From Nitrosococcus watsonii C-113 (GTDB lineage: Bacteria; Pseudomonadota; Gammaproteobacteria; Nitrosococcales; Nitrosococcaceae): a DNA stretch of 64,000 bases. The notes under the pieces are model-generated. The model saw only the letters and a program-made list of their open reading frames with translations. It searched no databases and was not told where the DNA came from. Numbering within the stretch: position 1 is the first letter of the stretch; each line of letters starts with the position of its first letter. Position numbers and translations under genes: made by a program. Positions 18,303 to 27,220 of the stretch are shown in pieces. The stretch spans positions 2,572,001 through 2,636,000 of the forward strand of contig NC_014315.1 of assembly GCF_000143085.1 (NCBI RefSeq), in the 5' to 3' direction.

Positions 18303-19154
18303 TTATGATTCATCAAGATCAAGGATTTCCTCTCCCCCCATGGCTTTTTCGTAGGCATCTAGCACCTGGGGAGCCTCCCCAAACAGCCGGGTCCGGCCAT
18401 GGTCCAGCCACAGGCAATGGGTGCAAATTTGCCGTAGCAAGGCGCAAGAGTGGGAAACCACGATCAGCAGTTGGCTATGCTGAATCATCTCCATCATCCG
18501 GGCCCGGCTTTTGGCTTTAAAAACTAAATCCCCAGGCGCCAGAGACTCATCCAGGATCATGATTTTTGGGTCTAGGATAGAGGCCACGGAAAAGCCGAGC
18601 CTGGCCTTCATTCCCGCCGAGTAGCTGCGCATGGGCTGGTCGATAAAATTACCCAACTCTGAAAAAGCGATAATATCATCCAAACGGCGATCCACCACCC
18701 GGTGGGGAATGCCCAGAAAAGAGGCATAAAGATAGGCATTAGCCCGGCCTGACAACTCCCGGTTAAAGCCGGCGCCAAAATTCAGCAACGGCGTCACTTC
18801 GCCACGAACCTGGACTGTCCCGCTATCCGGCGTCAAGATACCGGCCAAAACCAAGCATAAAGTACTTTTACCCGCTCCATTGTGACCCACGATTCCTAAT
18901 GCCTCCCCCTCATGGCACTGGAAATTCACCCCGTTCAGTGCCCAATGAACCTGCGCCAATCCCTTGCGGGGAGACAGCAGAACTTCTTTAATCGAGCGAC
19001 GCTTATGCTGTTGCAGTTGGTACCAAAGTTTGAGATTACGAACCTCAATTAAGGGAGGGCTGGCCAGATTCAGTTGACTTGGCACTTTTCCCTGACTCCC
19101 GGTCAAGGTAGGATGGCCTCCGGCCATCGAGTGCTTGGCAGGCCGCTCACTCAC
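18303..19154 (-). CDS. Polysaccharide ABC exporter, ATP-binding subunit (Wzt/KpsT-like)
   Basis: A 283-aa ATPase. Walker A is GHNGAGKST (residues 90-98), the signature region is SYSAGMKARLGFSVAS, Walker B is IMILDESLAPGD, and the H-loop is VVSHS. The spacing and the segment LNFGAGFNRELSGRANAYLY are typical of polysaccharide exporters. There is no long C-terminal carbohydrate-binding domain of the Wzt type, so chain recognition may be of the KpsT kind. The start is a GTG that overlaps the permease stop by one base. Confidence 0.9.
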   Translation of the reverse strand: MSERPAKHSMAGGHPTLTGSQGKVPSQLNLASPPLIEVRNLKLWYQLQQHKRRSIKEVLLSPRKGLAQVHWALNGVNFQCHEGEALGIVGHNGAGKSTLCLVLAGILTPDSGTVQVRGEVTPLLNFGAGFNRELSGRANAYLYASFLGIPHRVVDRRLDDIIAFSELGNFIDQPMRSYSAGMKARLGFSVASILDPKIMILDESLAPGDLVFKAKSRARMMEMIQHSQLLIVVSHSCALLRQICTHCLWLDHGRTRLFGEAPQVLDAYEKAMGGEEILDLDES

Positions 19155-19999
19155 TAGAGAAATTTGATGACACGGCGGTCATAATAAAGATAAATACGAT
19201 ATCCCAAAAAGAGTAAAATTCCAGCCTCTAGGAGGAGTACAAGCCAAAAATAAAACGGCATGAGCTCTCCATAGAAAATACTGTCCCGGTAGCCACTAAT
19301 CAGGATAGCAAAGGGATTAAGCATGTAGAGGTTAAACAGCTTATTACCCCATTCGGAACCGAACTCGGCTGTCAAAAGGCGCTGGATAAGATCGATACCA
19401 TAAAGTCCTGGCGACAGGTAATAGGCCATTCTAAGAAAGTGGCTAATAAAGGGAGAAAGATCCCGGACCAAGGCACCTATACATGCCAGGGGCAAGGCAA
19501 TCCCAGTGACAATGAGCAACTGCAACGCCATCAAGCCCGGCAGTTGAAGCAGCGGCAGCAAGTCGCCGCTGTGTTGGACTAACGCGCCGGATAAAGCGGC
19601 GCCTAGGGCGAAAACCAGAAGCACTATCATGCCGAACAAAAAAAAACCAAAACTCGAAAACACGATGGCAATCGGCAAAATAATAGTAGGAAAGGGCACC
19701 GACTTAATAAGATGATCCTTGGCGCTGAGCACATTGGTAGCCTTGGCGGCGCTCTCCGCAAAATGCTTCCAGGCGATCAGGCCGCAGAAGAGGAAAATCC
19801 AGTAGGGCTCGTAACGGATATTTCCCCGGCCAAGGATGATCACCATCACTCCCCAATATACCCCCATCAACAGCAAAGGGTCCAGCAGCCACCATAACCA
19901 GCCCAACCGCATTTGGGCCGTGGAAGACTGCAGCTCACTCAGGGTGAGGGATTTAAGAAGATCCTGGCGGGCAATAATATTAGTTAAAGTCGAAAGCAT
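19154..19999 (-). CDS. Polysaccharide ABC exporter, permease subunit (Wzm/KpsM-like)
   Basis: An ABC-2 type permease of about 281 aa from the ATG at 19999; the frame is open to a TTG at 20041. About six hydrophobic segments are seen, with the conserved LGWLWWLLDPLLLM start and LNPFAILISGYRDSIFYG near the end, as in Wzm/KpsM/TagG. With the coupled ATPase it would export a lipid-linked polysaccharide across the inner membrane. It is the first gene of the exporter-glycosyltransferase operon. Confidence 0.9.
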   Translation of the reverse strand: MLSTLTNIIARQDLLKSLTLSELQSSTAQMRLGWLWWLLDPLLLMGVYWGVMVIILGRGNIRYEPYWIFLFCGLIAWKHFAESAAKATNVLSAKDHLIKSVPFPTIILPIAIVFSSFGFFLFGMIVLLVFALGAALSGALVQHSGDLLPLLQLPGLMALQLLIVTGIALPLACIGALVRDLSPFISHFLRMAYYLSPGLYGIDLIQRLLTAEFGSEWGNKLFNLYMLNPFAILISGYRDSIFYGELMPFYFWLVLLLEAGILLFLGYRIYLYYDRRVIKFL

Positions 20000-20153
20000 G
20001 ATGGTGATGGCGCACTGCCCCGATTTCCGTATGCCGACCAAAAAAAGACAGTATAATGGGGGAATATTCCCACAACATCAAGTCGTGTGGAACTTTAACC
20101 CGGCTAAATTAACCTATCAACAACTCGCAATCGAAGCCAAAAGCTTGTCATAT

Positions 20154-20175
20154 ACCGCCAGCTAAAGCAGGCGGT
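20154..20175. other. Hairpin in the 20.0-20.35 kb intergenic region
   Basis: ACCGCC at 20154-20159 plus GCT pairs with AGC plus GGCGGT at 20170-20175, with one A-A mismatch and a two-base loop. It has no T tract. It sits between the divergent exporter operon and the STN-like gene. I see no clear promoter or other feature in the rest of this roughly 350-bp region. Confidence 0.4.
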
Positions 20176-20352
20176 CCCCGCACTCGAATAACTATGATAG
20201 TCCTAAAACCTCATATTCCAGCGGTTTCCAAATTTAACAGACCAAATTATGACTCAGAACCCGCGTCACTCAGACCGCAAGTTTTTTAAGGAAGATTTAT
20301 ACACAATCTTCTCCAGGATACCCTTTAAATATCCCCATAAGATGGTAAGCTA

Positions 20353-20838
20353 ATGAAAATAAAAAAATTGCTTCGCTGCTCATTCGGAATACTGGTGTTG
20401 CTTGCAGGGGGGGAAATAGCCGCCCAAAACCTTGCTGGCGCTTCCTTCAAGCTATCCGTAAAGGATAATGTGGTCAGCTTCCAGGGAGAGGGAGCGTTAC
20501 TGGGAGAAGTGTTAGCGGAATTAGAGCGGCAAACAGATATTAAAATTCATGTTTCCGACTCCGTGGCTACCGAGCCAATCCCCCTGTCTTTTGACGATTT
20601 TCCCTTAGCCGAGGGCCTAAAATTACTCTTGAGAGGAAGGAATTATATTCTCACTTACCAAAAACCCCTCCTACCCAAAGATCGAGACTCCCCTCCCAAA
20701 ATAGCTGAGATTCGGGTTTTACCTGACGGGGAAGCGAAGGAAGTACCCACTGAGGCTCAAAAACGTGCCTCCCCGCAACAGGTTCCGCCCACTTCCTCTC
20801 AAAAAGAGAAGGATGAATCGAATGATATTGAAGAATAA
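20353..20838 (+). CDS. Exported STN-like (secretin/TonB short N-terminal) domain protein
   Basis: A 161-aa protein with a signal peptide (LLRCSFGILVLLAGGEIAA). Residues 35-100 match the STN domain pattern: FQGEGALLGEVLAELERQTD, then DDFPLAEGLKLLLRGRNYIL. STN domains occur at the periplasmic end of secretins and TonB-dependent transducers; here the domain is free, followed by a proline- and charge-rich disordered tail. It precedes the metallopeptidase gene by 44 bp in the same direction and may be co-expressed with it. Confidence 0.65.
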   Translation: MKIKKLLRCSFGILVLLAGGEIAAQNLAGASFKLSVKDNVVSFQGEGALLGEVLAELERQTDIKIHVSDSVATEPIPLSFDDFPLAEGLKLLLRGRNYILTYQKPLLPKDRDSPPKIAEIRVLPDGEAKEVPTEAQKRASPQQVPPTSSQKEKDESNDIEE

Positions 20839-20882
20839 TCCGCTTCGATTACGTTAAAAAGGCAAAACAATCGCATAAAAAC

Positions 20883-22940
20883 ATGAAGAAACTGCTTGGA
20901 AAAATAAGACTCATTACTATCATACAGACCATGATAGCGTTCATGGCCTGTATGGCCCCCCTTGCAGCCCAAGGACAAGCCGCCTCTTCCCCAGACTCCC
21001 TTTGGGAGGATGCCGCCCCCCCGACTATCGCCCGACGGGGCCTAGCGGCGCCCGAAAGCTACTATCGCCTCCTGCGGGTCGATATTACCGCCCTGGAACG
21101 GACTCTGGGCCAAGCGCCTTTCGAGGAACGCCCCGGTGCAGAGATCATCCTGTCCATTCCCATGCCAAGCGGGGGATTTCAGCGTTTCCTCATCGAAGAA
21201 TCTCCAATTATGGCTCCAGCCCTAACCGCCAAGTTTCCCGACATCAAAACCTACCGGGGCATCAGCCTGGATGATCCTCAGGGCACCGCCCGGTTTGACC
21301 TGACGCCCAAGGGATTCCACGCTATCTTCCATTCCAGCAAGGGAACAGTGTACATCGACCCGGACTCCCCGACCCAAGATGGCCTGCCAGAACTTTACCG
21401 TAGTTATTTTAAGCGGGACTTCAAACCGGCCCAACCCAAGAAGCGGGAATGTCAAGTGGATGAGACAGAATCCCCCGCAGAAATCCTGGGCTTTCGCCCC
21501 TCCCCCCTGGCGCTACGGCCTTCCGGCAACACACTGCGCACCTACCGCATCGCCATTGCCGCCTCCGGTGAGTACACTTGTTTTGTGACCACGGGTGATT
21601 CCCAAGCCTGCGCGGGTGGGGCGACGGGGACTAAAAATGATGCCCTAGCCGCTATTGTAACCACCCTCAACCGGGTTGATTTTATCTACGAGCGGGAAGT
21701 AGCGGTGCGGTTTGAGTTGGTGGAAGATAATGATTTGATTATTTATACTAATCGCGACACCGATCCCTACACCAATGATGACGGCCACACCATGCTGGGT
21801 GAAAATCAAATGAATTTGGATAACATCATTGGCAACGATAACTACGACATCGGCCACGTGTTTAGTACCGGCGGCGGCGGGGCCGCGGTCCCCGCCACGG
21901 TCTGCCAGGCGGGCAGTAAGGCCAAGGGGGTCACCGGCTCATCCCGTCCTCTGGGCGATCCCTTTGATGTGGATTTCGTGGCCCATGAAATGGGCCACCA
22001 ATTCAGCGCCCAACACACCTTTAATGGCACCGCAGGCGCCTGTGGAGGTAAAAATGCCCGAAAGCCTAACGACGCCTATGAACCGGGCAGCGGCTCTACC
22101 ATCATGTCCTATGCGGGCATCTGCGGCGAACAGAACCTGCAACCCCATGCCGACCCTTATTTTCATGGTCTTAGCTTCGACCAAATCGTAGACTATACGA
22201 CCCAAAGCACGGGCAATAGCTGCCCTCTTATCACCAGCACCTTGAATCAGGCACCCGTCGGCGTGGATGCGGGGCCAAGCTACACGCTTCCCATGGGAAC
22301 CCCCTTTACTCTCACCGGAACAGCCATCGATCCCGATGACGATCCCCTTACCTATAATTGGGAAGAATTTGATCTGGAGAAGGATGGCAATAGTCCCCTT
22401 TTCCGTTCCTTTCCCCCTACCGACGACCCTTCCCGGACTTTTCCCCAGCTTTCAGATTTGCTCAATAATACCTCGACCCTGGGGGAGCAACTACCCGCCG
22501 AAGCCCGTGAACTCACTTTCCGATTGACAGCCCGGGACAACCGGGCGGGGGGCGGCGGCGTGGATTATGATATGGTCACCCTGGAAGTCACCGACCTTGC
22601 CGGCCCTTTTAGGGTGACCGAGCCTAACAGTCCGGTCACCTGGGCCAGCAACACCTCCAAGCTGGTGACCTGGGAGGTGGCTAATACCGATCTCGCCCCG
22701 GTAAGCTGCGGCCAGGTTGACATCCTATTGTCCATCGACGGGGGCGACAGCTATCCCATTACGCTGGCTACTACCGCCAATGATGGCGAGGCAAGCATTA
22801 TCGTGCCGGATAGTGCTACCACTCGGGCCCGCCTCAAGGTAGCCTGCGCGGATAATATTTTCTTTGGTATCTCCGATACCGATTTCACCATTACCGGGAC
22901 TTTGCCGGATATCATCTTTGCTGATGGCTTTGAGTCCTAG
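20883..22940 (+). CDS. Secreted reprolysin-type zinc metallopeptidase
   Basis: A 685-aa exported protein with an N-terminal signal segment. The zinc site HEMGHQFSAQH (residues 368-378, HExxHxxxxxH) and a downstream SGSTIMSYAGICG Met-turn place it in the metzincin M12B/reprolysin-like group. A propeptide-like region occupies about residues 50-200. After the peptidase come Ig/PKD-like segments (DAGPSYTLP, TAIDPDDDPLTYNWEEF). The C-terminus ends DIIFADGFES, a tail seen at the end of many exported gammaproteobacterial proteins. It is probably secreted or surface attached and cleaves extracellular proteins. Confidence 0.85.
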   Translation: MKKLLGKIRLITIIQTMIAFMACMAPLAAQGQAASSPDSLWEDAAPPTIARRGLAAPESYYRLLRVDITALERTLGQAPFEERPGAEIILSIPMPSGGFQRFLIEESPIMAPALTAKFPDIKTYRGISLDDPQGTARFDLTPKGFHAIFHSSKGTVYIDPDSPTQDGLPELYRSYFKRDFKPAQPKKRECQVDETESPAEILGFRPSPLALRPSGNTLRTYRIAIAASGEYTCFVTTGDSQACAGGATGTKNDALAAIVTTLNRVDFIYEREVAVRFELVEDNDLIIYTNRDTDPYTNDDGHTMLGENQMNLDNIIGNDNYDIGHVFSTGGGGAAVPATVCQAGSKAKGVTGSSRPLGDPFDVDFVAHEMGHQFSAQHTFNGTAGACGGKNARKPNDAYEPGSGSTIMSYAGICGEQNLQPHADPYFHGLSFDQIVDYTTQSTGNSCPLITSTLNQAPVGVDAGPSYTLPMGTPFTLTGTAIDPDDDPLTYNWEEFDLEKDGNSPLFRSFPPTDDPSRTFPQLSDLLNNTSTLGEQLPAEARELTFRLTARDNRAGGGGVDYDMVTLEVTDLAGPFRVTEPNSPVTWASNTSKLVTWEVANTDLAPVSCGQVDILLSIDGGDSYPITLATTANDGEASIIVPDSATTRARLKVACADNIFFGISDTDFTITGTLPDIIFADGFES

Positions 22941-22951
22941 CTCTTCCCGCC

Positions 22952-24295
22952 CTATGGGCGCGCTTGATCTTCTTGCGGGGGAGCTTGGTGCAACCAAACC
23001 TGTAACTGGGGCAGGGCACTCTCATCCTTTACGGGATCTTTGGTACCATCCACTGCTCCCCCAGTACCCACGGCAAAATCCAGCCACTGATCGCCATTCA
23101 CATCGGCCGTGGCAATACCCCAGGTAAAGGGTAGCCCGCTAGTGGGAAGACTCGTATCTTGAAGCTGAGTCCAACCACCCTTGCCGTCACCGCGCAGGAT
23201 AAACAGCCCATAGCCGGTTCCCTTTGTTTCCAAGCGCCCCCCTACCACTAAATCTAAATGGCCATCCCGGTCCAAATCACCTAAGGCAATACCTTCCGCT
23301 CCGCCAAGCATGGAGGGCATGACATCGGGCGTTCGCTGCCATGATCCTTCCTGGGTTTGCAGAAAAACCTCAGGGCCGTTGATACTGTTAGCCACCGCTA
23401 AATCCAAGCGGCCATCTTCGTTAATATCGCCCACCGCCAAGCCGCGGAAAAGCCCGCCAATCATGGGCCGGGGTAATCCTTTGGAATAATCCTCCCACTG
23501 CCCTTTGCCATTACCTCGCCAAACCCAGGGCCCTAAGTAATAGCTGGCTACCACATCTAAATGCCCATCTCCATCTATATCCAATAACCGCACCTGATTG
23601 GCCCAACCGCCGTTTTCCTCGGCTCCTGGCCCCAGGTGCTTAACGGTGGGCAAACCCTCGGCGTCACTTTCTTGCCAGGATTTACCGCTACCATCTCCCA
23701 GATAAACCGCAAATCCACCTTCATCGGAGGCGGCTACTACCAAGTCCAGAAAACCATCCTCATTAATATCCCCCAGGGCTAAATCTTCGGCTCCGGTCAG
23801 GGTATTTTCCCCCTCCTCTTCCAAACTTATCTGGTGCGACAGGGCTGGATTCAGCCTTTCGGTACTGGCTGTCCACTCCCCTTTACCATTGCCTAAATAT
23901 ACGAATATCCCGCCACAATGATCCGCTACCGCCAAATCAAGCATGCCATCCCGGTTAATATCGCCAAAGGCCACCCCCCCACCGCAAGAATCGGCGGGAC
24001 CCAGCCCCTGGGAAGAATCTTGCCACCGGCCCTTTCCATCCCCGAGCCACACCTGAGCCCCATCACCCACGCGGGAGATAGCGGCTAGATCCAAAAAACC
24101 ATCCCCATTGCTATCAATCATGACCGGGGTGCTTTTCCAGATGGGAAGGGGAGCCCTAGGGGGCAGCCCCTCTACCGCCAGCCGATAGCTGAGCAAGGGA
24201 GTTTCCGGAGAAGAGGGTAATGATCCTTCTTCGGCAAAAACCTGGGTGGCAAGGGCCATACCCATAATTCCACTCAATAGCCGCCGCTCCTTCAT
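22952..24295 (-). CDS. FG-GAP/VCBS repeat protein
   Basis: A 447-aa exported protein starting at the ATG at 24295 (MKERRLLSGIMGMALA, a signal peptide ending near FAEEG). The body is made of repeats such as DSNGDGFLDLA, DINRDGMLDLA, DINEDGFLDLV and DIDGDGHLDVV, each followed by a WLGDGKGRW-like strand. This is a typical calcium-binding seven-blade beta-propeller. The start overlaps the stop of the preceding gene (ATGA), so the two are translationally coupled. The frame extends further upstream, but the signal peptide fixes the start. Confidence 0.85.
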   Translation of the reverse strand: MKERRLLSGIMGMALATQVFAEEGSLPSSPETPLLSYRLAVEGLPPRAPLPIWKSTPVMIDSNGDGFLDLAAISRVGDGAQVWLGDGKGRWQDSSQGLGPADSCGGGVAFGDINRDGMLDLAVADHCGGIFVYLGNGKGEWTASTERLNPALSHQISLEEEGENTLTGAEDLALGDINEDGFLDLVVAASDEGGFAVYLGDGSGKSWQESDAEGLPTVKHLGPGAEENGGWANQVRLLDIDGDGHLDVVASYYLGPWVWRGNGKGQWEDYSKGLPRPMIGGLFRGLAVGDINEDGRLDLAVANSINGPEVFLQTQEGSWQRTPDVMPSMLGGAEGIALGDLDRDGHLDLVVGGRLETKGTGYGLFILRGDGKGGWTQLQDTSLPTSGLPFTWGIATADVNGDQWLDFAVGTGGAVDGTKDPVKDESALPQLQVWLHQAPPQEDQARP

Positions 24296-25092
24296 GATTC
24301 CCCCCCGTTCAACGGTGAGACATGCCGATACCATACGCCATCCACCTTGACCCATTCTGCAATCATACTGTCCTCCTCGGGTTGTAATTTGTATAACGTA
24401 GGGTCATTTAACTTCCGAGCATACACCACATTGACCCGGCCCTGATCACCACTGACCTCCACCCACTCAAAGCGGTGGGTAACATAGACAAACAGGGATT
24501 GTTTGCTTAAAAATTCGGCTTTAGAAACCTTGGCGCGATAGCTCGGTTCTAAAAAACGATAGATAAGATCCCAGTTTTGCGCTTCCTTGGCTTTCCAAAA
24601 TTCATCCGCCCGCTGGGACAGGGCAGCTTCTTCTTCCACAGGCCGCAAATGGGGAGGTAGCTTGGGCATCTGCTCCCGTAACTGAGGGGGAACAGGATAC
24701 CATTGCTTCTCCCTAATTTGCCAAGGCTCCCACATTTCTACCCGATCCGGCGATACTTCTGGATAATTGTAAGGTTGGGCAGTATAGTGCATTTCTACCC
24801 ATCCACTGTTTCCGGCTACCGCCACCTTGCCTACCTCGGCGGATAAATATCGAAAAGGCCCTTTTTTTTCCCGAAAGGCGACAAACTGTTCCTTAGTCGC
24901 TTTGTTTCTCGCCTCGGAGGGTAAAAAATCATAGACCGTGGCCCAGTCTTCCTGAACCCGCGCTTTCCAGAAAATACTGGCCCGGGCCTTGAGAGCGGCT
25001 TCTCCTCCCTGACCCTCCTGACCCTGGGCAAACCCCAAACCCATAAAGAATAAACACAAAAATAAGGCAAAAAAATTATATCGTTGCTGCAT
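24292..25092 (-). CDS. Exported protein with two tandem copies of an unrecognised domain
   Basis: A 266-aa protein with a signal peptide (FALFLCLFFMGLGFAQG). The mature part contains two related halves: KARASIFWKARVQEDWATVYDFLPSEAR and SQRADEFWKAKEAQNWDLIYRFLEPSYR, each followed by strands ending in EMHYTA or NVVYAR. The pattern resembles NTF2/SnoaL-like domains, but this is only a fold guess. It is coupled by a 4-bp overlap to the FG-GAP gene, so the two exported proteins probably work together. Confidence 0.65.
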   Translation of the reverse strand: MQQRYNFFALFLCLFFMGLGFAQGQEGQGGEAALKARASIFWKARVQEDWATVYDFLPSEARNKATKEQFVAFREKKGPFRYLSAEVGKVAVAGNSGWVEMHYTAQPYNYPEVSPDRVEMWEPWQIREKQWYPVPPQLREQMPKLPPHLRPVEEEAALSQRADEFWKAKEAQNWDLIYRFLEPSYRAKVSKAEFLSKQSLFVYVTHRFEWVEVSGDQGRVNVVYARKLNDPTLYKLQPEEDSMIAEWVKVDGVWYRHVSPLNGGES

Positions 25093-25453
25093 TGAATGGT
25101 CCTATCTTCGGCTGAAGCGGAGGCGCTCACTTCTTTAATCCCATAAAATAAAAAACCTGCTTCATCTTCAACCAGGGATTGAAAGAGCAGGTAAAGCGAT
25201 AAAACTTTATTTTTGAAACTATCGGCCAGAAAAACCGGATCTTTATCTCGCTCAAGCTATTTCATAAGCGCCCCAAAAAAAGATTTTGAGAGCTAATTTT
25301 TCTGGTTCTTCATTCCAGTCCTCTACTCTATTGCATGCAGTGATTGCCTCGTAGAAGCGGCTGATAAGCATAAAACGATTTAAATCTCTCAAAATCTTTT
25401 ACCGGGATATTTTTTAAACCTCAAGAGTTTAAACCTTTGGCCGTTATGGCCAT
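25093..25453. other. Intergenic region, no gene seen
   Basis: About 360 bp of AT-rich sequence upstream of the 24292-25092 gene and downstream of the 25536 gene on the minus strand. It probably holds the promoter of the minus-strand pair. I could not assign a convincing -35/-10 pair, and no open frame is credible. Confidence 0.4.
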
Positions 25454-25483
25454 AAAAAAAGGGCAAGACTTCAAGTCTTGCCC
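25454..25483 (-). terminator. Rho-independent terminator of the 25536-26762 gene
   Basis: A perfect 10-bp stem, GGGCAAGACT (25461-25470) with AGTCTTGCCC (25474-25483), and a three-base loop. On the minus strand it is followed by seven T residues (complement of 25454-25460). It lies about 50 bp after the stop of the minus-strand gene. Confidence 0.85.
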
Positions 25484-25535
25484 CTTCCAAATTTTGGTTT
25501 TTTTATATTATTTTAATTTTGATTTGGCACTAAGT

Positions 25536-26762
25536 TTAGCGAGCAGGACGCTCCTCAATCGGCTCTTCTGCATCATAGGCGATAAAGCCGGGCAGCTGGC
25601 CTAGCATGTGGAGGGTAGAGCCCGACTCGGCCAAGCCTCCCGAGCCACCATTCTCTGAATCATCGTCATCATCGCCAAGGGGAATGCCTTTTCCAAACCC
25701 GTAGGTAGTTGCTAGCACGCCCATGATTCCCGCATCTTCGGTAACGATACTCTCATCGACAAACGGAGTCCGTGGCGCATCCGGGCGTTCGCAGACACTA
25801 CTCTTCACGCCCTTGACTTTGAAACGGGCCACATTGGTGCCGGAAGCGCTGAAATTACGGCCATTGTTCTGAACACCGCTGAGCAGTAGCTGGTGCCAAC
25901 TGTCAATACATTGGTAAGCTCCGGTAAGCTTTACTTCCTGCTCATTCCAGACATTAAACTTCAGCTTAGTGAAATGGAACTGCTGGTCCTGGGACAAGTC
26001 TTGATTGCAGGAGGCAATGGTCAGCTCATTCTGGCGCACATGGAGGTTACCGACAGAAGTACCCGCCGGGCTGAAATGGCCAATGAGTTTTTTCGGGCAG
26101 GCCTCGTATTCGGCCCCATCCAGATTCAGTTTGCCGGCCTCGGCAGTCACACACGAATCCCCGTTATTTCCAACCAAGCAACGGTATCCCCAAGCGCTGT
26201 ATTCATAAGCCGTACCCTTGGAAGCATCAACCACGGTGGCCGTACCCACCAGGTGATTCCAGCGAATTTCACTGGCGCCAGAGGAATCCACTGCCCAGCA
26301 TTGCAATTCACCCGCTTCCTTGGCGTTGTCCGGTAACAGCACCTGGCTTGGCCTGACTCCACGATGGTTGCGGCCACCATTGATGCTATTTTCTTCGGGA
26401 CCTTGGTAACCGACGCCAATGTTGTCCAAATAAGCCTGATTGGTGAAGTCAGGAAAGGGCGTTACATTATAAGTGCCCCGACCATCCTTGGCGCTTATCC
26501 AGATAGGTTGAAACTTAGTCAACTCAATCTGGAAATCGGCGAAGAATTTGGTCCCGTTTTTCCAGTAGCACTTCAAGCTCACCGAATCAGAGTAATCATT
26601 CTGGATACGAATGATGGTATTCCGGTTCCCACTAACATCCACATTCGGGAACACCAGTAGGCTTCCTTTCTCGGAGGTATTGCCCCTGTCCAGGGCCAGG
26701 GCGGAGGTGCTTAGCAAAGAAGCAGCCACTACCGTCCCCATAATTACAGCATAGCGTTTCAT
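25536..26762 (-). CDS. Secreted protein of unrecognised family, paralogue A
   Basis: A 408-aa protein with a signal peptide ending near ALALD. It is highly similar along its whole length to the neighbour at 27221-28372: shared blocks include GSLLVFPNVDVSGNRNTII, YSDSVSLKCYWKNG, LQCWAVDSSGASEIRWNHLV and ARFKVKGVKSSVC. There are many Cys and Trp residues in a beta-rich mature domain. Compared with its paralogue it carries an extra acidic stretch (DDDDDSENGGSGG) near the end, and both finish with EERPAR. No enzymatic motif is visible. Confidence 0.7.
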   Translation of the reverse strand: MKRYAVIMGTVVAASLLSTSALALDRGNTSEKGSLLVFPNVDVSGNRNTIIRIQNDYSDSVSLKCYWKNGTKFFADFQIELTKFQPIWISAKDGRGTYNVTPFPDFTNQAYLDNIGVGYQGPEENSINGGRNHRGVRPSQVLLPDNAKEAGELQCWAVDSSGASEIRWNHLVGTATVVDASKGTAYEYSAWGYRCLVGNNGDSCVTAEAGKLNLDGAEYEACPKKLIGHFSPAGTSVGNLHVRQNELTIASCNQDLSQDQQFHFTKLKFNVWNEQEVKLTGAYQCIDSWHQLLLSGVQNNGRNFSASGTNVARFKVKGVKSSVCERPDAPRTPFVDESIVTEDAGIMGVLATTYGFGKGIPLGDDDDDSENGGSGGLAESGSTLHMLGQLPGFIAYDAEEPIEERPAR

Positions 26763-27134
26763 AATTTTTTTACTCCTTAGATATTATTTTGGAGCTTTCT
26801 TGTCGCGGTTAATTTTAATTTATCCTTAACAAAACCTCACCAGACAAGCTTCATACGCTTTATATTTTGGATCTTCCCGACCCTAAAAGTCTCCATGAGG
26901 TTGCAAGAGTGTAACTTGGATCTAATACTGAAACAATATTTATTTTAATAAAATTGATTCTTGCGCCTGTCTGTTAAGGGCACGTAGACAGACAAAATGT
27001 TTCTAAAATTACTGGCCTCCTCCACCGCAGAAACAACCTCAGATTAAGGGTTAACCAGGGCAACAAAGAGATCTTCATCAAGCAGGAGATAAACTTGTTA
27101 GTGGCAGCCTGCTTGCAAGGGTCCAGGCGAAAAG
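26763..27134. other. Intergenic region between the two paralogues
   Basis: About 370 bp, AT-rich near 26763-27000, which probably carries the promoter of paralogue A on the minus strand. I see no credible ORF or RNA gene. Confidence 0.4.
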
Positions 27135-27165
27135 AAGGGGTCTGCCTGGTATAGGCGGACCCCTT
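27135..27165 (-). terminator. Rho-independent terminator of the 27221-28372 gene
   Basis: AAGGGGTCTGCC (27135-27146) pairs with GGCGGACCCCTT (27154-27165), with one imperfect pair and a seven-base loop. On the minus strand the stem is followed by CTTTT. It lies about 56 bp after the stop codon, so each paralogue has its own terminator. Confidence 0.75.
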
Positions 27166-27220
27166 GGTGGAAGGTACTTTTTGTTGACCGTGCTAAGCTG
27201 ATGTTAATAGAGCACTGAGC

